The position numbers and the translations under genes were made by a program. 64,000 nucleotides of DNA. It comes from Flavobacterium pectinovorum. GTDB lineage: Bacteria > Bacteroidota > Bacteroidia > Flavobacteriales > Flavobacteriaceae. Below, piece by piece: positions 52,788 through 62,598 of this stretch; position 1 is the first letter of the stretch; every line of letters starts with the position of its first letter. The notes below the pieces were generated by a model, which was not told the DNA's origin, made no database searches, and was given only the letters and a program-made list of their open reading frames with translations. The stretch spans positions 806,001 through 870,000 of the forward strand of contig NZ_FRBX01000002.1 in NCBI RefSeq assembly GCF_900142715.1, in the 5' to 3' direction.

Positions 52788-55514
52788 CTACTCCGTATCC
52801 TTTGTTTCTTCTAAATCCTCAGTTTTACGGCCAACTTTTACTTTAGGACTATCCTGAGTTCCTGTAACAGTTAACGGAATTCCGAAAATACCTAATGGCG
52901 GTAATCCCAAACGCATTTTTAGATTTAATTTTCCGTCTAAGCTTGTAGTTCCTTCAATTCTTGGTCTAAAGCCGGCAAACTTAAATTTAAAGCGTTCAAC
53001 TGTCATGATATTATTCTTGATCTTACTTTTTATTTCAACTTTTGAAAGATCAGGGTTTTTCATAGATTCAGAATTGGTTTGTTTGCTTACGGCATTAAAC
53101 ATTTTCAAACCTCTTACTTTTACGTTTTTTACAGAAAGTGTTCCGCCGCCAACAAGCGATGGATAAACCGGTTTCATGTTTCCGTTTAATCTTCCTTTTA
53201 ACTGATAATCAAGTGATACAATTCCCTGTGCTTTTTCGGCTGCACTAGCCATTTTTCTAAAAACTTCAACTTCATTGTAGGCTCTTTTAATATCAAAATC
53301 AGAAGCTTTAATACTGTAGTCAAAATTTGCTTTTTGAGGCGTCACAGCCTGATAATTGCCATTCATAGCAACATTACAGCCAATTAAATTGAAGCCTGTA
53401 TTTTGCATGCTCAGTTTGCCTTGGTTCATCTTTAAATTTCCGCTGGCATTTTGAAGATTTAATTTGTCAAAATAAACTTTTTGGGCATGCGCGATTAATT
53501 GCAAATTTAAATTGGTTGGAATAATAATAACTCCAGTTTGTTTGGTTTCCATTTGAGAAGCTGTATTTGTATCTGTTTCAGACATAAACTCATCTACATT
53601 AATATATCTCGCCGAAACCGTAAAAGAACCTTTTAAAACTCCTGTATTTGTTGTTATATAATTAAAAACGTTCTGCAAATATCCGTTCATCTTAAAATCT
53701 GATTGCCCATAAGCAGCCAAAAAATTATTGAAAGACATTTTATCCTGATTGATTTTGAAAATACCTTCTTTAATAATGAATTTTTTAGGCAGATATTCTG
53801 ATGCAACTCCAATGTTTCTAAGTTCAAGCGTTCCTTTGTTGTAAAGTTTGCTGTAATTTCCTTTTTCAGCGTCGCTTTGTTTGCCTTTTAAAACCAAATC
53901 AGCTTTTATAAAACCATCTAAATCCAGACCTTTTTGAGAAAACACTTTGTATATTTTATTTACATCAAGTTCACCATTTGCTTTGATGTCATAATTTAAA
54001 TCATCAAAATCGCTTAAAGCAGCAGATACAAAAACAGGTTTTCCTTCAAAAGTAAACTGAGCTGGTTTTAAATTCACTTTCAAATCCTGAAAAGTTCCTT
54101 TTTGATTGCTGATGTTAGATTTTACAACAATATTGGTAATCGCATTTGGATAATATTTTGTTTTGATATAACCATTTTCTAAATCAATATTTCCTTTTGT
54201 AACAGGAAAAAGTTTGTTTTTTTGATCGAATTTTCCTTTCGCTTTTACATCTCCGGCCAAAGTTCCTTTTAATTCCAAGTCAGGAATTCCAAGGGCTTTG
54301 TTTAATTTGGCAAGATCCATTTTGGCTTTAAAATCGGCGTCAATATTTGGAGTACTTAAGCCTTCCATATATAACTTTGATTTTAAATAATCGTTATTGA
54401 TCTTCAATGATATGTTTTTGGCATCAACAATTAAAAGTTCAGGATCTAATGAAGGAACTTTTGTTTTTACCTCTAAATTAAGGTCAGAAACCGGAAAAGC
54501 ACTTTTGTTATAATTCACAAATCCGTTGTCAATTTTTACATCTAAATTAAGATCCGGAGCTTTTTTTTGCGAAGCAATATAGTCTCCTTTTACTGTTAAA
54601 AGTAAATTAGTATTTCCTTTTAATTCTGTTTTAGAAAGCCAGGTGATGTATTTTGGTGGAAAAGCAGTGAAAACATCGTATAAATCGCTATTTTCTGATT
54701 TTATTGCCAAGTCCATATTATAGCCGTCTTTTAGAAAATTGAAATTTCCTTTAAAATCGACTACCAGCTGATTTATTTTTAAATTGTTTTGTTGGAAAAA
54801 GAATGATAACGAATTGATATTTACTTTCGTAATCAAATCAGCATCAATTTTTTTGTTCATTAAGTAAGGCTCATCCTCATAAACAATATTTAGTTTTTCG
54901 ACTTTTGCTTTTGAGTATAAATCGAAAACAGATTTATTTAAATCCCCTTTTCCTAAATAATTAAAACCAAGAGCATCAAAATGTACTTTTGTAGATTGAT
55001 CATCATAAATAATTTTACTATTGATGATTTCAATTCGCTCCAATTTTAAAGCTGTATCTGAGCTGTCTTTTTGTGTGGTTGTCTGCGCCGTAGATTTGTA
55101 AATGTTGTAATTGGCTTCACCATTTTTATTGACTTTTACATTTATAAACGAGTCAGACAAATAAATCTGGTCGATTTTTACAGATCGGCCAAAAACTAAA
55201 CTTGCAACGTTTATTCCAAACGAAACCTCTTTTGCGGTAATAAATTTTTCAGCTTTATAAGGTGCAGAACCATTAAGACTTAAATCATTTAATGTTAAGG
55301 TCAAAGAAGGAAAATGACGAAAAAAAGATACAGAAACATCAGAGTAATTCAATTCGGCGCTTAGCCTTTCATTCGCCGTTTTTTTGATTTGATCCTTAAT
55401 TTGATCTTCAAAAATAATAGGCGTTAAAAACAATAACCCCAGAATAACAGCAAAAGTTATTGCCAGGTATTTACCTGTTTTTAGTAAGACCGATTTAAAT
55501 TTATTAGTTGGCAT
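52788..55514 (-). CDS. AsmA-like family protein
   Basis: This 908-residue protein has an N-terminal membrane anchor (about 14-31) and a long beta-rich periplasmic body, with the AsmA-type C-terminal half recognised by GTLSVKNVKVRGLKMFNAVS and a repeating short-strand pattern. AsmA/TamB-like proteins bridge inner and outer membranes and help lipid transport. It is upstream-bounded by miaE, with a gap of 51 bases on the same strand, and may be co-transcribed with it. Confidence 0.87.
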   Translation of the reverse strand: MPTNKFKSVLLKTGKYLAITFAVILGLLFLTPIIFEDQIKDQIKKTANERLSAELNYSDVSVSFFRHFPSLTLTLNDLSLNGSAPYKAEKFITAKEVSFGINVASLVFGRSVKIDQIYLSDSFINVKVNKNGEANYNIYKSTAQTTTQKDSSDTALKLERIEIINSKIIYDDQSTKVHFDALGFNYLGKGDLNKSVFDLYSKAKVEKLNIVYEDEPYLMNKKIDADLITKVNINSLSFFFQQNNLKINQLVVDFKGNFNFLKDGYNMDLAIKSENSDLYDVFTAFPPKYITWLSKTELKGNTNLLLTVKGDYIASQKKAPDLNLDVKIDNGFVNYNKSAFPVSDLNLEVKTKVPSLDPELLIVDAKNISLKINNDYLKSKLYMEGLSTPNIDADFKAKMDLAKLNKALGIPDLELKGTLAGDVKAKGKFDQKNKLFPVTKGNIDLENGYIKTKYYPNAITNIVVKSNISNQKGTFQDLKVNLKPAQFTFEGKPVFVSAALSDFDDLNYDIKANGELDVNKIYKVFSQKGLDLDGFIKADLVLKGKQSDAEKGNYSKLYNKGTLELRNIGVASEYLPKKFIIKEGIFKINQDKMSFNNFLAAYGQSDFKMNGYLQNVFNYITTNTGVLKGSFTVSARYINVDEFMSETDTNTASQMETKQTGVIIIPTNLNLQLIAHAQKVYFDKLNLQNASGNLKMNQGKLSMQNTGFNLIGCNVAMNGNYQAVTPQKANFDYSIKASDFDIKRAYNEVEVFRKMASAAEKAQGIVSLDYQLKGRLNGNMKPVYPSLVGGGTLSVKNVKVRGLKMFNAVSKQTNSESMKNPDLSKVEIKSKIKNNIMTVERFKFKFAGFRPRIEGTTSLDGKLNLKMRLGLPPLGIFGIPLTVTGTQDSPKVKVGRKTEDLEETKDTE

Positions 55515-55565
55515 TTAAAATTGTGATATGATTTATATTTGAATTAGGATTGGATAACAGTTTTT

Positions 55566-56147
55566 TTATCCGTGAACGGTTTCGCTTTTTCCGTAATTGG
55601 TTATGATCGAACCTTCATATTCAATCCATTCTTTCCAGCGTTTGTCGATGTCTATATTGTCTGTATATTTTCTGGCAAAGCCTAAAAAAGTAGTATAATG
55701 TCCTGCTTCAGAAATCATCAAATCACGATAAAATTTGGCTAATTCTTCGTCTTTTATATTTTCAGAAAGTACTTTAAAGCGCTCACAACTCCTGGCTTCG
55801 ATCATTGCCGAAAACAATAAACGATCGCAAAGCGCGTCTTTACGGCTTCCATCTTTCTTCATAAATTTAAAAAGTTCATTTACATAATGATCTTTTCTTT
55901 CGCGGCCCAAAGTCAGGCCTCTTTTTTTAATTATGTCGTGAACCATCTGCAAATGTTCCAGTTCTTCTCTTGCAATTACAAGCATTTCGGTTACTAATTC
56001 TTCCAATTCAGAATTGTAAGTAACTAAACTAATGGCGTTTGAAGCTGCTTTTTGCTCGCACCACGCATGATCCGTTAAAATTTCTTCGATATTCGATTCG
56101 ACGATATTTACCCAACGAGGGTCTGTGGCTAATTTTAATCCTAACAT
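55566..56147 (-). CDS. miaE: tRNA-(ms2io6A)-hydroxylase
   Basis: This 193-residue diiron hydroxylase acts on the methylthio-isopentenyl-adenosine-type modification at tRNA position 37. Typical pieces are TDPRWVNIVESNIEEILTDH at the N-terminus, the ligand cluster EELEHLQMVH, and SEAGHYTTF. The frame is open to an ATG at 56174, but that ATG overlaps a -7 promoter box (TAATTTTG at 56172-56179 on the minus strand), so the ATG at 56147 (MLGLKL) is used. The AsmA-like gene follows. Confidence 0.92.
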   Translation of the reverse strand: MLGLKLATDPRWVNIVESNIEEILTDHAWCEQKAASNAISLVTYNSELEELVTEMLVIAREELEHLQMVHDIIKKRGLTLGRERKDHYVNELFKFMKKDGSRKDALCDRLLFSAMIEARSCERFKVLSENIKDEELAKFYRDLMISEAGHYTTFLGFARKYTDNIDIDKRWKEWIEYEGSIITNYGKSETVHG

Positions 56148-56171
56148 AATTTTATAGAAAAAAGTGTTCTG

Positions 56172-56179
56172 CAAAATTA
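56172..56179 (-). promoter_or_regulatory. miaE promoter -7 box
   Basis: TAATTTTG on the minus strand fits TAnnTTTG, leaving about 20 bases to the ATG at 56147. A -33 element was not clear. Confidence 0.5.
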
Positions 56180-56260
56180 GTGTTTTTTATCGCCGAAAGT
56201 CAGGAAATATGGTGCAAATCCGCGCAAAATAGTATTATTTTGTAACTTGAAACAAATCAA

Positions 56261-57505
56261 ATGAATCACACAAAAAAACTTTTAATTATTGGTTTTGTCT
56301 GGCCGGAGCCAAATTCGTCTGCAGCGGGTGGAAGAATGATGCAGTTGATTTCTATTTTTGCAACAAATGGATTTGAAATTACATTTGCAAGCCCGGCATT
56401 AGACAGTGATTTTATGGTTGATTTGAAAGCTTTTGGAGTTGAAAAAAGAACCATAGAATTGAATAATTCCAGTTTTGATGATTTTATTATGGCATTAAAT
56501 CCGGATGTTGTTTTATTTGATCGTTTTATGATTGAAGAACAATTTGGATGGCGGGTTTCAGAAAACTGTCCAAAAGCAATTCGTTTACTGGATACTGAAG
56601 ATTTACATTGTTTGAGAACAGCGAGACAAAAAGCTTTTAAAGAAAATCGAACTTTTGAAGTTCATGATTTGTTATCTGAGGAAGTTGCAAAACGTGAAAT
56701 CGCAAGTATTTTAAGATGTGACTTATCTTTTATTATTTCAGAATTTGAAATGGATCTCCTAAAAGATACTTTTAAAATTGATTCCAATCTGCTTCATTAT
56801 TTACCTTTTTTAGTTGATAAAATGTCTGAGGAAAATCTTCAGGAATTACCTTCTTTTGAAGAACGCAAGAATTTTGTTTTCATCGGAAATTTTCTTCATG
56901 AACCAAATTGGAATACAGTTCAGTATTTAAAAGAAACAATTTGGGGCGAAATTAAAAAACAGTTTCCCGAAGCTATTTTACAAGTTTATGGCGCATATCC
57001 ATCACAAAAAGTACTGCAATTGCATCAGCCTAAAAGCGGTTTTTTTATTATGGGAAGGGCAGAAGATGCCAATGAAATTGTAAAAAACGCCAGAATTGTT
57101 TTGGCTCCAATTCGTTTTGGTGCAGGTTTAAAAGGAAAATTGTTAGAAGCAATGCAATGCGGAACACCAAGTGCAACCACAACAATTGGTTCGGAAGCAA
57201 TGCATGGTAATTTGCCGTGGAATGGTTTTATTACTGATGATATTCAGGAGTTTGCAAAACATGCAGTTACACTATATCAAAATGAAAATTTGTGGAAGCA
57301 AGCCCAAAAAAATGGAATCGCAATTGTGAACGAGTGCTATCAGAAAAATAAATATTCAGACGAATTAATTAAAACGATTAATTCATTATTGAATGATTTT
57401 GAAAATCATCGTTTGCATAATTTTATGGGAAGTTTACTGGAGCATCATACTTTAAAAAGTACCAAATACATGGCAAAATGGATTGAAGCGAAGAATAAAA
57501 ATTAA
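56261..57505 (+). CDS. GT4-type glycosyltransferase
   Basis: This 414-residue protein has a GT-B fold. The N-terminal Rossmann half starts LLIIGFVWPEPNSSAAGGRM and the C-terminal donor-binding half has VLAPIRFGAGLKGKLLEAMQ, with the Glu that contacts nucleotide-sugar, and CGTPSATTTIGSEAMHG. It should add a sugar to a glycan or lipid. No other glycan genes are adjacent, so the substrate is unknown. It is divergent from miaE. Confidence 0.87.
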   Translation: MNHTKKLLIIGFVWPEPNSSAAGGRMMQLISIFATNGFEITFASPALDSDFMVDLKAFGVEKRTIELNNSSFDDFIMALNPDVVLFDRFMIEEQFGWRVSENCPKAIRLLDTEDLHCLRTARQKAFKENRTFEVHDLLSEEVAKREIASILRCDLSFIISEFEMDLLKDTFKIDSNLLHYLPFLVDKMSEENLQELPSFEERKNFVFIGNFLHEPNWNTVQYLKETIWGEIKKQFPEAILQVYGAYPSQKVLQLHQPKSGFFIMGRAEDANEIVKNARIVLAPIRFGAGLKGKLLEAMQCGTPSATTTIGSEAMHGNLPWNGFITDDIQEFAKHAVTLYQNENLWKQAQKNGIAIVNECYQKNKYSDELIKTINSLLNDFENHRLHNFMGSLLEHHTLKSTKYMAKWIEAKNKN

Positions 57506-57582
57506 GGTTTTTAATTGCTAATATTTAGGGGAATGTACTGTATGTGGTGGATAATTTCCCTGTATATATAAAATTGAATAGT

Positions 57583-57741
57583 TATATCCCGTAGGGATTA
57601 TATATTGGTAGAAAGAAAATATCCATTTTGATTATTTGTCCCGTTAGGGACTGCACAATATGTAATATATGTAGTCCCTAACGGGACAATGATTGTAATA
57701 CTTGGATTTTTTCTACCAATATATAATCCCTATGGGATATA
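57583..57741. repeat. Nested inverted-repeat element of about 160 bases (REP/BIME-like)
   Basis: The outer arms TATATCCCGTAGGGATTATATATTGGTAGAAA (57583-57614) and their reverse complement at 57709-57741 enclose inner arms TGTCCCGTTAGGGACT (57637-57652) and AGTCCCTAACGGGACA (57673-57688). The whole can fold into one long hairpin. The CCCGTAGGGAT...ATTGGTAG core is the same type as the repeats at 1423-1512. The 327-base gap 57506-57832 is filled by this element and the terminator below. Confidence 0.75.
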
Positions 57742-57779
57742 AAAAATCCCCAATTATCAATTATCTTGATATTGGGGAT
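57741..57779 (-). terminator. Terminator of the M1 aminopeptidase gene
   Basis: On the minus strand ATCCCCAAT / ATTGGGGAT with an inner ATCAA/TTGAT stem is followed by a T-run. The stop is 54 bases upstream. Confidence 0.85.
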
Positions 57780-57832
57780 GTAAACTTTTAAATTTAAAAC
57801 TGTTTACTGTCACTTTTTGCTGTGACTGAAAA

Positions 57833-59695
57833 CTATTTCAACAAACCTTCAACAGCCTGAACAGTTGTGGCATGATAACCAGATTTTGCTTTTTCAAAAA
57901 TTTGTTTTGCCCAGGTTTTTCCTTCCGGAGTTTTAACCAATTCTTTATAAAGTGTCATTAACGATCCTGTTCTGCTCGTTGCAATCATAAATTGTTCAAT
58001 AACAGGATAAGCGGTTTTGTATTGATGACGAATTGCCTGAACAAACCATTGACGTTTAATAACGAAGTTTCCGTTTTTAGTAAAACTGAACTCATTATCA
58101 ATTGCTGTCATTTCTTTGGCTGTAATATCTGCAGGTAAATAATCGATAAAATGTTGTTTTTCCGTTGTTGATTTTATCTTTTCGCTTAATCCTTTAACGC
58201 CTGTTGTTCTCCAGTTTTTCTGAATGTTATCTATTGCAGTAAAATCTTCAGAAGAAGGAGTTGTAATGTTTGATGGAACGCCTGGTTTATAAATCCAGTC
58301 GTCTAATTTGATTTTATCAGCCAGGGCTTTGTCATCTTTAATAAGATTCTCTTTTAGGTATTTTACGAAGTCTTCTGTTGTTATAGATTGAAAAGCATGC
58401 GCATCAAAATAGTTTTTAATAAACGGATCGAATTTTTCACGACCAACAGCCTCTTCGATTACTTTCAGGAAGTTATAGCCTTTTACATAAGGAATCTGGC
58501 TAATTCCGTCATCTGGGTTTCTGTTGGTAAGGCTTGCTTTTAATCTTGTATCTGGATTGGTAGCGCCATATTCAGTAATATTGTCATCTAAATCTTTACG
58601 AGTTAGAACGTCTTGCATTTCAGCTTCTTTTTTACCGAAAATTTCTTCGCCAATTCTGTGTTCTACATAAGTAGTGAAACCTTCGTTTAACCAAATATCA
58701 TCCCAGGTTGCGTTGGTTACTAAGTTTCCGCTCCAACTGTGGCCTAATTCGTGCGCCAATAAACTTGTTAAAGAACGATCGCCGGCAATAACGCCCGGAG
58801 TCAGGAAAGTTAAGTTTGGATTTTCCATTCCACCATAAGGAAAGCTTGGAGGTAAAACCAAAACATCGTAACGTCCCCAACGATATGGTCCGTAAAGTTT
58901 TTCGGCAGCACCAACCATTTTTCCCAGCTCAGCAAATTCCCATGCAGCTTTTTTTAATATAGAAGGTTCTGCATAAACTCCGGTTCTGTTGTCAATTGAT
59001 TGAAAAGCAATGTCTCCAACAGCAATTGCCATTAAGTAAGATGGAATCGCTTTATCTTGTTTGAAAGTATAAACTCCCGTATCATTTTTTTGTTGCGGAT
59101 TTACAGAGGCGCTCATTACAGCCAATAAATCTTTAGGAACCGTAACTTTTGCATTATAAGTAAAGCGTATTCCCGGTGAATCCTGACACGGGATCCAGGT
59201 ACGAGACCAAATACTTTCTCCCTGAGAGAAAACAAAAGGTTTCTTTTTATCTGCAGTTTGTTGCGGATTTAGCCATTGCAATGCAACAGCATCTTTGGTT
59301 GTACTATAATAGATGTTAACTTTTGTAGTGTTTGGTTCAATAGTAATATGAAGTGGTTTTCCGTGAAATTCAACTGCTGCACCGAGTTCGAATTTAGTTT
59401 CTTTTTCTTCGTCGCCTAAAGTTACTTTGGTAATATTTAGCGTGTTTTCATCAAAGATAATTTCGTTTCCTTTGCTAATATTATCAATTTGCCAGGAAGC
59501 TTTTCCTGAGATTGTTTGTGTATCAAAGTCTACTTTGATATCAAGATCTAAGTGTTTTACAACAGCAAGATCTGCTTTAGAAAAAGTGTGTTCGTCTTTA
59601 ATAGTAGCTTTAGCAGTGGTTGTTTTTTCTGTCTGATCTTTTTTCTGACACGCAAAAGCTGCTAAAAATAAGGTTACTAAGAATATTTTTTTCAT
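57833..59695 (-). CDS. M1 family aminopeptidase, lipoprotein
   Basis: This 620-residue zinc aminopeptidase has lipobox FAC (Cys16) followed by QKKDQ. The zinc motif HELGH begins at His315, with the third ligand Glu in WLNEGFT 18 residues on. The exopeptidase GGMEN precedes it. A C-terminal leukotriene-A4-hydrolase-type domain follows, which fits the length. It should trim peptides outside the cytoplasm. It lies downstream of the pdhC terminator, so it has its own promoter. Family members include leukotriene A4 hydrolase-like aminopeptidases, and substrate preference is unknown. Confidence 0.93.
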   Translation of the reverse strand: MKKIFLVTLFLAAFACQKKDQTEKTTTAKATIKDEHTFSKADLAVVKHLDLDIKVDFDTQTISGKASWQIDNISKGNEIIFDENTLNITKVTLGDEEKETKFELGAAVEFHGKPLHITIEPNTTKVNIYYSTTKDAVALQWLNPQQTADKKKPFVFSQGESIWSRTWIPCQDSPGIRFTYNAKVTVPKDLLAVMSASVNPQQKNDTGVYTFKQDKAIPSYLMAIAVGDIAFQSIDNRTGVYAEPSILKKAAWEFAELGKMVGAAEKLYGPYRWGRYDVLVLPPSFPYGGMENPNLTFLTPGVIAGDRSLTSLLAHELGHSWSGNLVTNATWDDIWLNEGFTTYVEHRIGEEIFGKKEAEMQDVLTRKDLDDNITEYGATNPDTRLKASLTNRNPDDGISQIPYVKGYNFLKVIEEAVGREKFDPFIKNYFDAHAFQSITTEDFVKYLKENLIKDDKALADKIKLDDWIYKPGVPSNITTPSSEDFTAIDNIQKNWRTTGVKGLSEKIKSTTEKQHFIDYLPADITAKEMTAIDNEFSFTKNGNFVIKRQWFVQAIRHQYKTAYPVIEQFMIATSRTGSLMTLYKELVKTPEGKTWAKQIFEKAKSGYHATTVQAVEGLLK

Positions 59696-59729
59696 ATTTA
59701 TGAAGTATTGAAATTGAGAAACTAAATTA

Positions 59730-59767
59730 AATAAAAAATCCCGTTCTGATTACTCAAAACGGGATTT
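59730..59767 (-). terminator. Terminator of the pdhA-pdhC operon
   Basis: On the minus strand AAATCCCGTT / AACGGGATTT with a 12-base loop is followed by TTTATTT, 19 bases after the pdhC stop. Confidence 0.9.
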
Positions 59768-59785
59768 AAATATGTAAACAATCGA

Positions 59786-61435
59786 TTATGCCAACATTGT
59801 AACCGGGCTTTCGATGTATTGTTTTAACGTTTGTAAAAATTGAGCTCCGGTTGCACCGTCAATTGTTCTGTGGTCACAAGCTAATGATAACATCATTGTG
59901 TTTCCAACTACAATCTGACCGTTTTTAACTACTGGTTTCTCAACAATTGCACCTACAGAAAGGATAGCAGAGTTTGGCTGGTTGATAATTGAATTAAATT
60001 CAGTAATACCAAACATTCCAAGGTTAGATACTGTAAAAGTACTTCCTTCCATTTCTTGTGGTCCTAATTTTTTGTTTTTTGCTCTTCCTGCAAGATCTCT
60101 TACACTAGCACCAATTTGAGATAAACTCATAGCATCTGTAAATTTCAATACAGGAACTACTAATCCGTCTTCAACAGCAACGGCAACACCAATATTAACG
60201 TGGTGGTTGATGATGATAGCATCTTCTTTCCACTGAGAGTTAATTTTTGGATGTTTTTTCAATGCCAAAGCACAAGCTTTAATTACCATATCATTGAAAG
60301 ATACTTTTGTATCAGGAACAGTATTGATAGTTGCTCTTGCGCCCATTGCTTCGTCCATGCTTACTTCGATCACTAAGTTGTAGTGAGGTGCTGTAAATAA
60401 AGATTCTGCTAAACGTTTTGCGATAATTTTACGCATTTGAGAATTTTTGATCTCTTCTGTGTAAACTTCTCCGGCAGGAACAAATACTTTTGGAGCAGCT
60501 GGTGCAGCAGTTTCTGATTTAGCGTCAGCACTTGCAGCAGGTTTTGCTTGTGAAGATGGAGTAAAGTTTTCGATATCACTTTTTACGATACGTCCGTTTT
60601 CTCCAGAACCTTTAACCTGAGTTAATTGGATTCCTTTATCAGAAGCGATTTTTTTAGCTAATGGAGAAGCTAAAATTCTTCCTCCTGAATTATCGGCAAC
60701 AGCTTCTGTAGCTTTTTCAGCAGTAGGAGCAGCAGCTTTTTCTTCTGTTGCAGGAGCACTTGCAGTTGCAGCGCCTCCGCCAGTATAATTTTCAGCAATT
60801 CCGGCAATGTCAGTTCCTGCTGGTCCAATGATAGCTAATAAGCTATCAACAGGCGCAGTATTTCCTTCCTGAATACCGATGTATAATAATGTTCCGGCAT
60901 TGAAAGACTCAAACTCCATTGTAGCTTTGTCTGTTTCAATTTCTGCTAAAATATCTCCTTCAGCAACAGTATCGCCTACTTTTTTCAACCAGGTTGCTAC
61001 AGTTCCTTCTGTCATTGTATCACTCAAACGTGGCATAGTAACTACTATAACACCTTTTGGTAATTCAGTTGCAGCTTTTGCAGGAGCAGCAGTTTCTGTT
61101 TTTGCTTCAGCAGCAGGAGCGTCAGCTTTTGGTGCCGAAGCTTCTGGACTAGCAGCAGGAGCATCTCCACCAGCTAAAAGTGCTGAAATATCTTCTCCTT
61201 CTTTTCCAATAATTGCTAATAATGAATCAACCGGAGCAGTTTCTCCAGCCTGAATTCCAATATGTAAAAGAGTTCCTTCGTTAAAAGATTCGAACTCCAT
61301 TGTTGCTTTGTCTGTTTCAATTTCAGCTAAGATATCTCCTTCGCTAATTTTGTCGCCTACTTTTTTAAGCCAAGTCGCTACCGTTCCTTCCGTCATAGTA
61401 TCGCTCAAACGAGGCATTGTTACTTTAATAGCCAT
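59786..61435 (-). CDS. pdhC: Pyruvate dehydrogenase E2 (dihydrolipoamide acetyltransferase), two lipoyl domains
   Basis: This 549-residue protein has two lipoyl domains (about 1-78 and 130-208), each with the lipoylation lysine in ETDKATMEFESF, separated by Ala/Pro-rich linkers. An E1/E3-binding domain follows (about 253-292, RILASPLAKKIASDKGI). The catalytic acetyltransferase domain ends with DHRTIDGATGA. It transfers acetyl groups from E1 to CoA. It follows pdhA by 6 bases. The E1-beta gene is not in the window. Confidence 0.96.
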   Translation of the reverse strand: MAIKVTMPRLSDTMTEGTVATWLKKVGDKISEGDILAEIETDKATMEFESFNEGTLLHIGIQAGETAPVDSLLAIIGKEGEDISALLAGGDAPAASPEASAPKADAPAAEAKTETAAPAKAATELPKGVIVVTMPRLSDTMTEGTVATWLKKVGDTVAEGDILAEIETDKATMEFESFNAGTLLYIGIQEGNTAPVDSLLAIIGPAGTDIAGIAENYTGGGAATASAPATEEKAAAPTAEKATEAVADNSGGRILASPLAKKIASDKGIQLTQVKGSGENGRIVKSDIENFTPSSQAKPAASADAKSETAAPAAPKVFVPAGEVYTEEIKNSQMRKIIAKRLAESLFTAPHYNLVIEVSMDEAMGARATINTVPDTKVSFNDMVIKACALALKKHPKINSQWKEDAIIINHHVNIGVAVAVEDGLVVPVLKFTDAMSLSQIGASVRDLAGRAKNKKLGPQEMEGSTFTVSNLGMFGITEFNSIINQPNSAILSVGAIVEKPVVKNGQIVVGNTMMLSLACDHRTIDGATGAQFLQTLKQYIESPVTMLA

Positions 61436-61441
61436 AATTAA

Positions 61442-62440
61442 TTATAGTTTATGAGGTGTAAATGGATAGTCTTCTTGTGCGTATACTACATCGTATAATT
61501 GTTGCAATTCAGGATATGGAGATTCTTCTGCAAATTTCTGGCATTCTTCAACTAAATCCTTAACTCTTTGGTCAATTGCTTCAATTTCTTCTTCTGTAGC
61601 GTATTTTTGATCCATAATTACATCTAAAACCTGAGTAATTGGGTCAATTTTTCTGTATTCTTCAACCTCTTCTTTAGAACGGTATAATTGTGCATCAGAC
61701 ATTGAGTGTCCTCTGTAACGATACGTTTTCATTTCAAGGAAAGTTGGTCCGTCTCCACGACGTGCTCTTTCGATAGCTTCGTGCATAGCTTCTGCAACTT
61801 TTACAGGATTCATTCCGTCAACAGGTCCGCAAGGCATTTCGTATCCTAAACCAAGTTTCCAGATATCAGTATGGTTTGCAGTTCTTTCTACAGATGTTCC
61901 CATTGCATAACCGTTGTTTTCAACGATAAATACAACTGGTAATTTCCATAACATAGCCATGTTGAAAGCTTCGTGTAATGAACCTTGTCTTGCAGCTCCG
62001 TCACCAAAATAAGTCATGGTAACACCGCCAGTGTTGAAATATTTATCAGCAAAAGCCAAACCAGCTCCTACCGGAATTTGTCCACCTACAATACCGTGAC
62101 CTCCGTAAAAACGGTGTTCTTTAGAGAAAATGTGCATAGAACCTCCCATACCTTTAGAAGTTCCTGTTACTTTTCCTAAAAGTTCAGCCATTACGTTTCT
62201 GGGATCAACTCCCATACCAATTGGCTGCACGTGGTTTCTGTAAGCAGTAATCATTTTATCTTTAGTCAGGTCCATAGCGTGCAATGCGCCTGCTAATACA
62301 GCTTCCTGACCATTATATAAGTGTAGAAAACCTCTAACTTTTTGTTGAATGTATAATGCTGCAAGTTTGTCTTCAAACTTTCTCCAAAGCAGCATGTCTT
62401 CGTACCACTTTAAATATACTTCTTTTGTAACTTCTTTCAT
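61442..62440 (-). CDS. pdhA: Pyruvate dehydrogenase E1 component, alpha subunit
   Basis: This 332-residue TPP-dependent subunit has GGSMHIFSKEHRFYGGHGIVG and the TPP motif GDGAARQGSLHEAFN...VENNGYAMGTS. The phosphorylation-loop YRYRGHSMSDA is retained, as in family. It oxidatively decarboxylates pyruvate with an E1-beta partner. It is the first gene of the pdhA-pdhC operon. A possible -7 box TATTTTTG lies at 62541-62548 on the minus strand. Confidence 0.96.
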   Translation of the reverse strand: MKEVTKEVYLKWYEDMLLWRKFEDKLAALYIQQKVRGFLHLYNGQEAVLAGALHAMDLTKDKMITAYRNHVQPIGMGVDPRNVMAELLGKVTGTSKGMGGSMHIFSKEHRFYGGHGIVGGQIPVGAGLAFADKYFNTGGVTMTYFGDGAARQGSLHEAFNMAMLWKLPVVFIVENNGYAMGTSVERTANHTDIWKLGLGYEMPCGPVDGMNPVKVAEAMHEAIERARRGDGPTFLEMKTYRYRGHSMSDAQLYRSKEEVEEYRKIDPITQVLDVIMDQKYATEEEIEAIDQRVKDLVEECQKFAEESPYPELQQLYDVVYAQEDYPFTPHKL

Positions 62441-62598
62441 CTGAATTCTTTCTTTTGCTAAAGTTTGTTTGTGTTATCAATTGTTGCCTATAACGCAAAA
62501 TAGTTTCCTCCCACAAATTTGCGCCCGAAAGGTCGGGATGCAAAAATAAGACATTACATTTAAGAACTAAAATTTAAACGCTACTTTTTGGCTTTTTT

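Noticed and set aside
56148..56174. miaE start at 56174
   Set aside because: The ATG overlaps a -7 box, and MLGLKL at 56147 matches the family.
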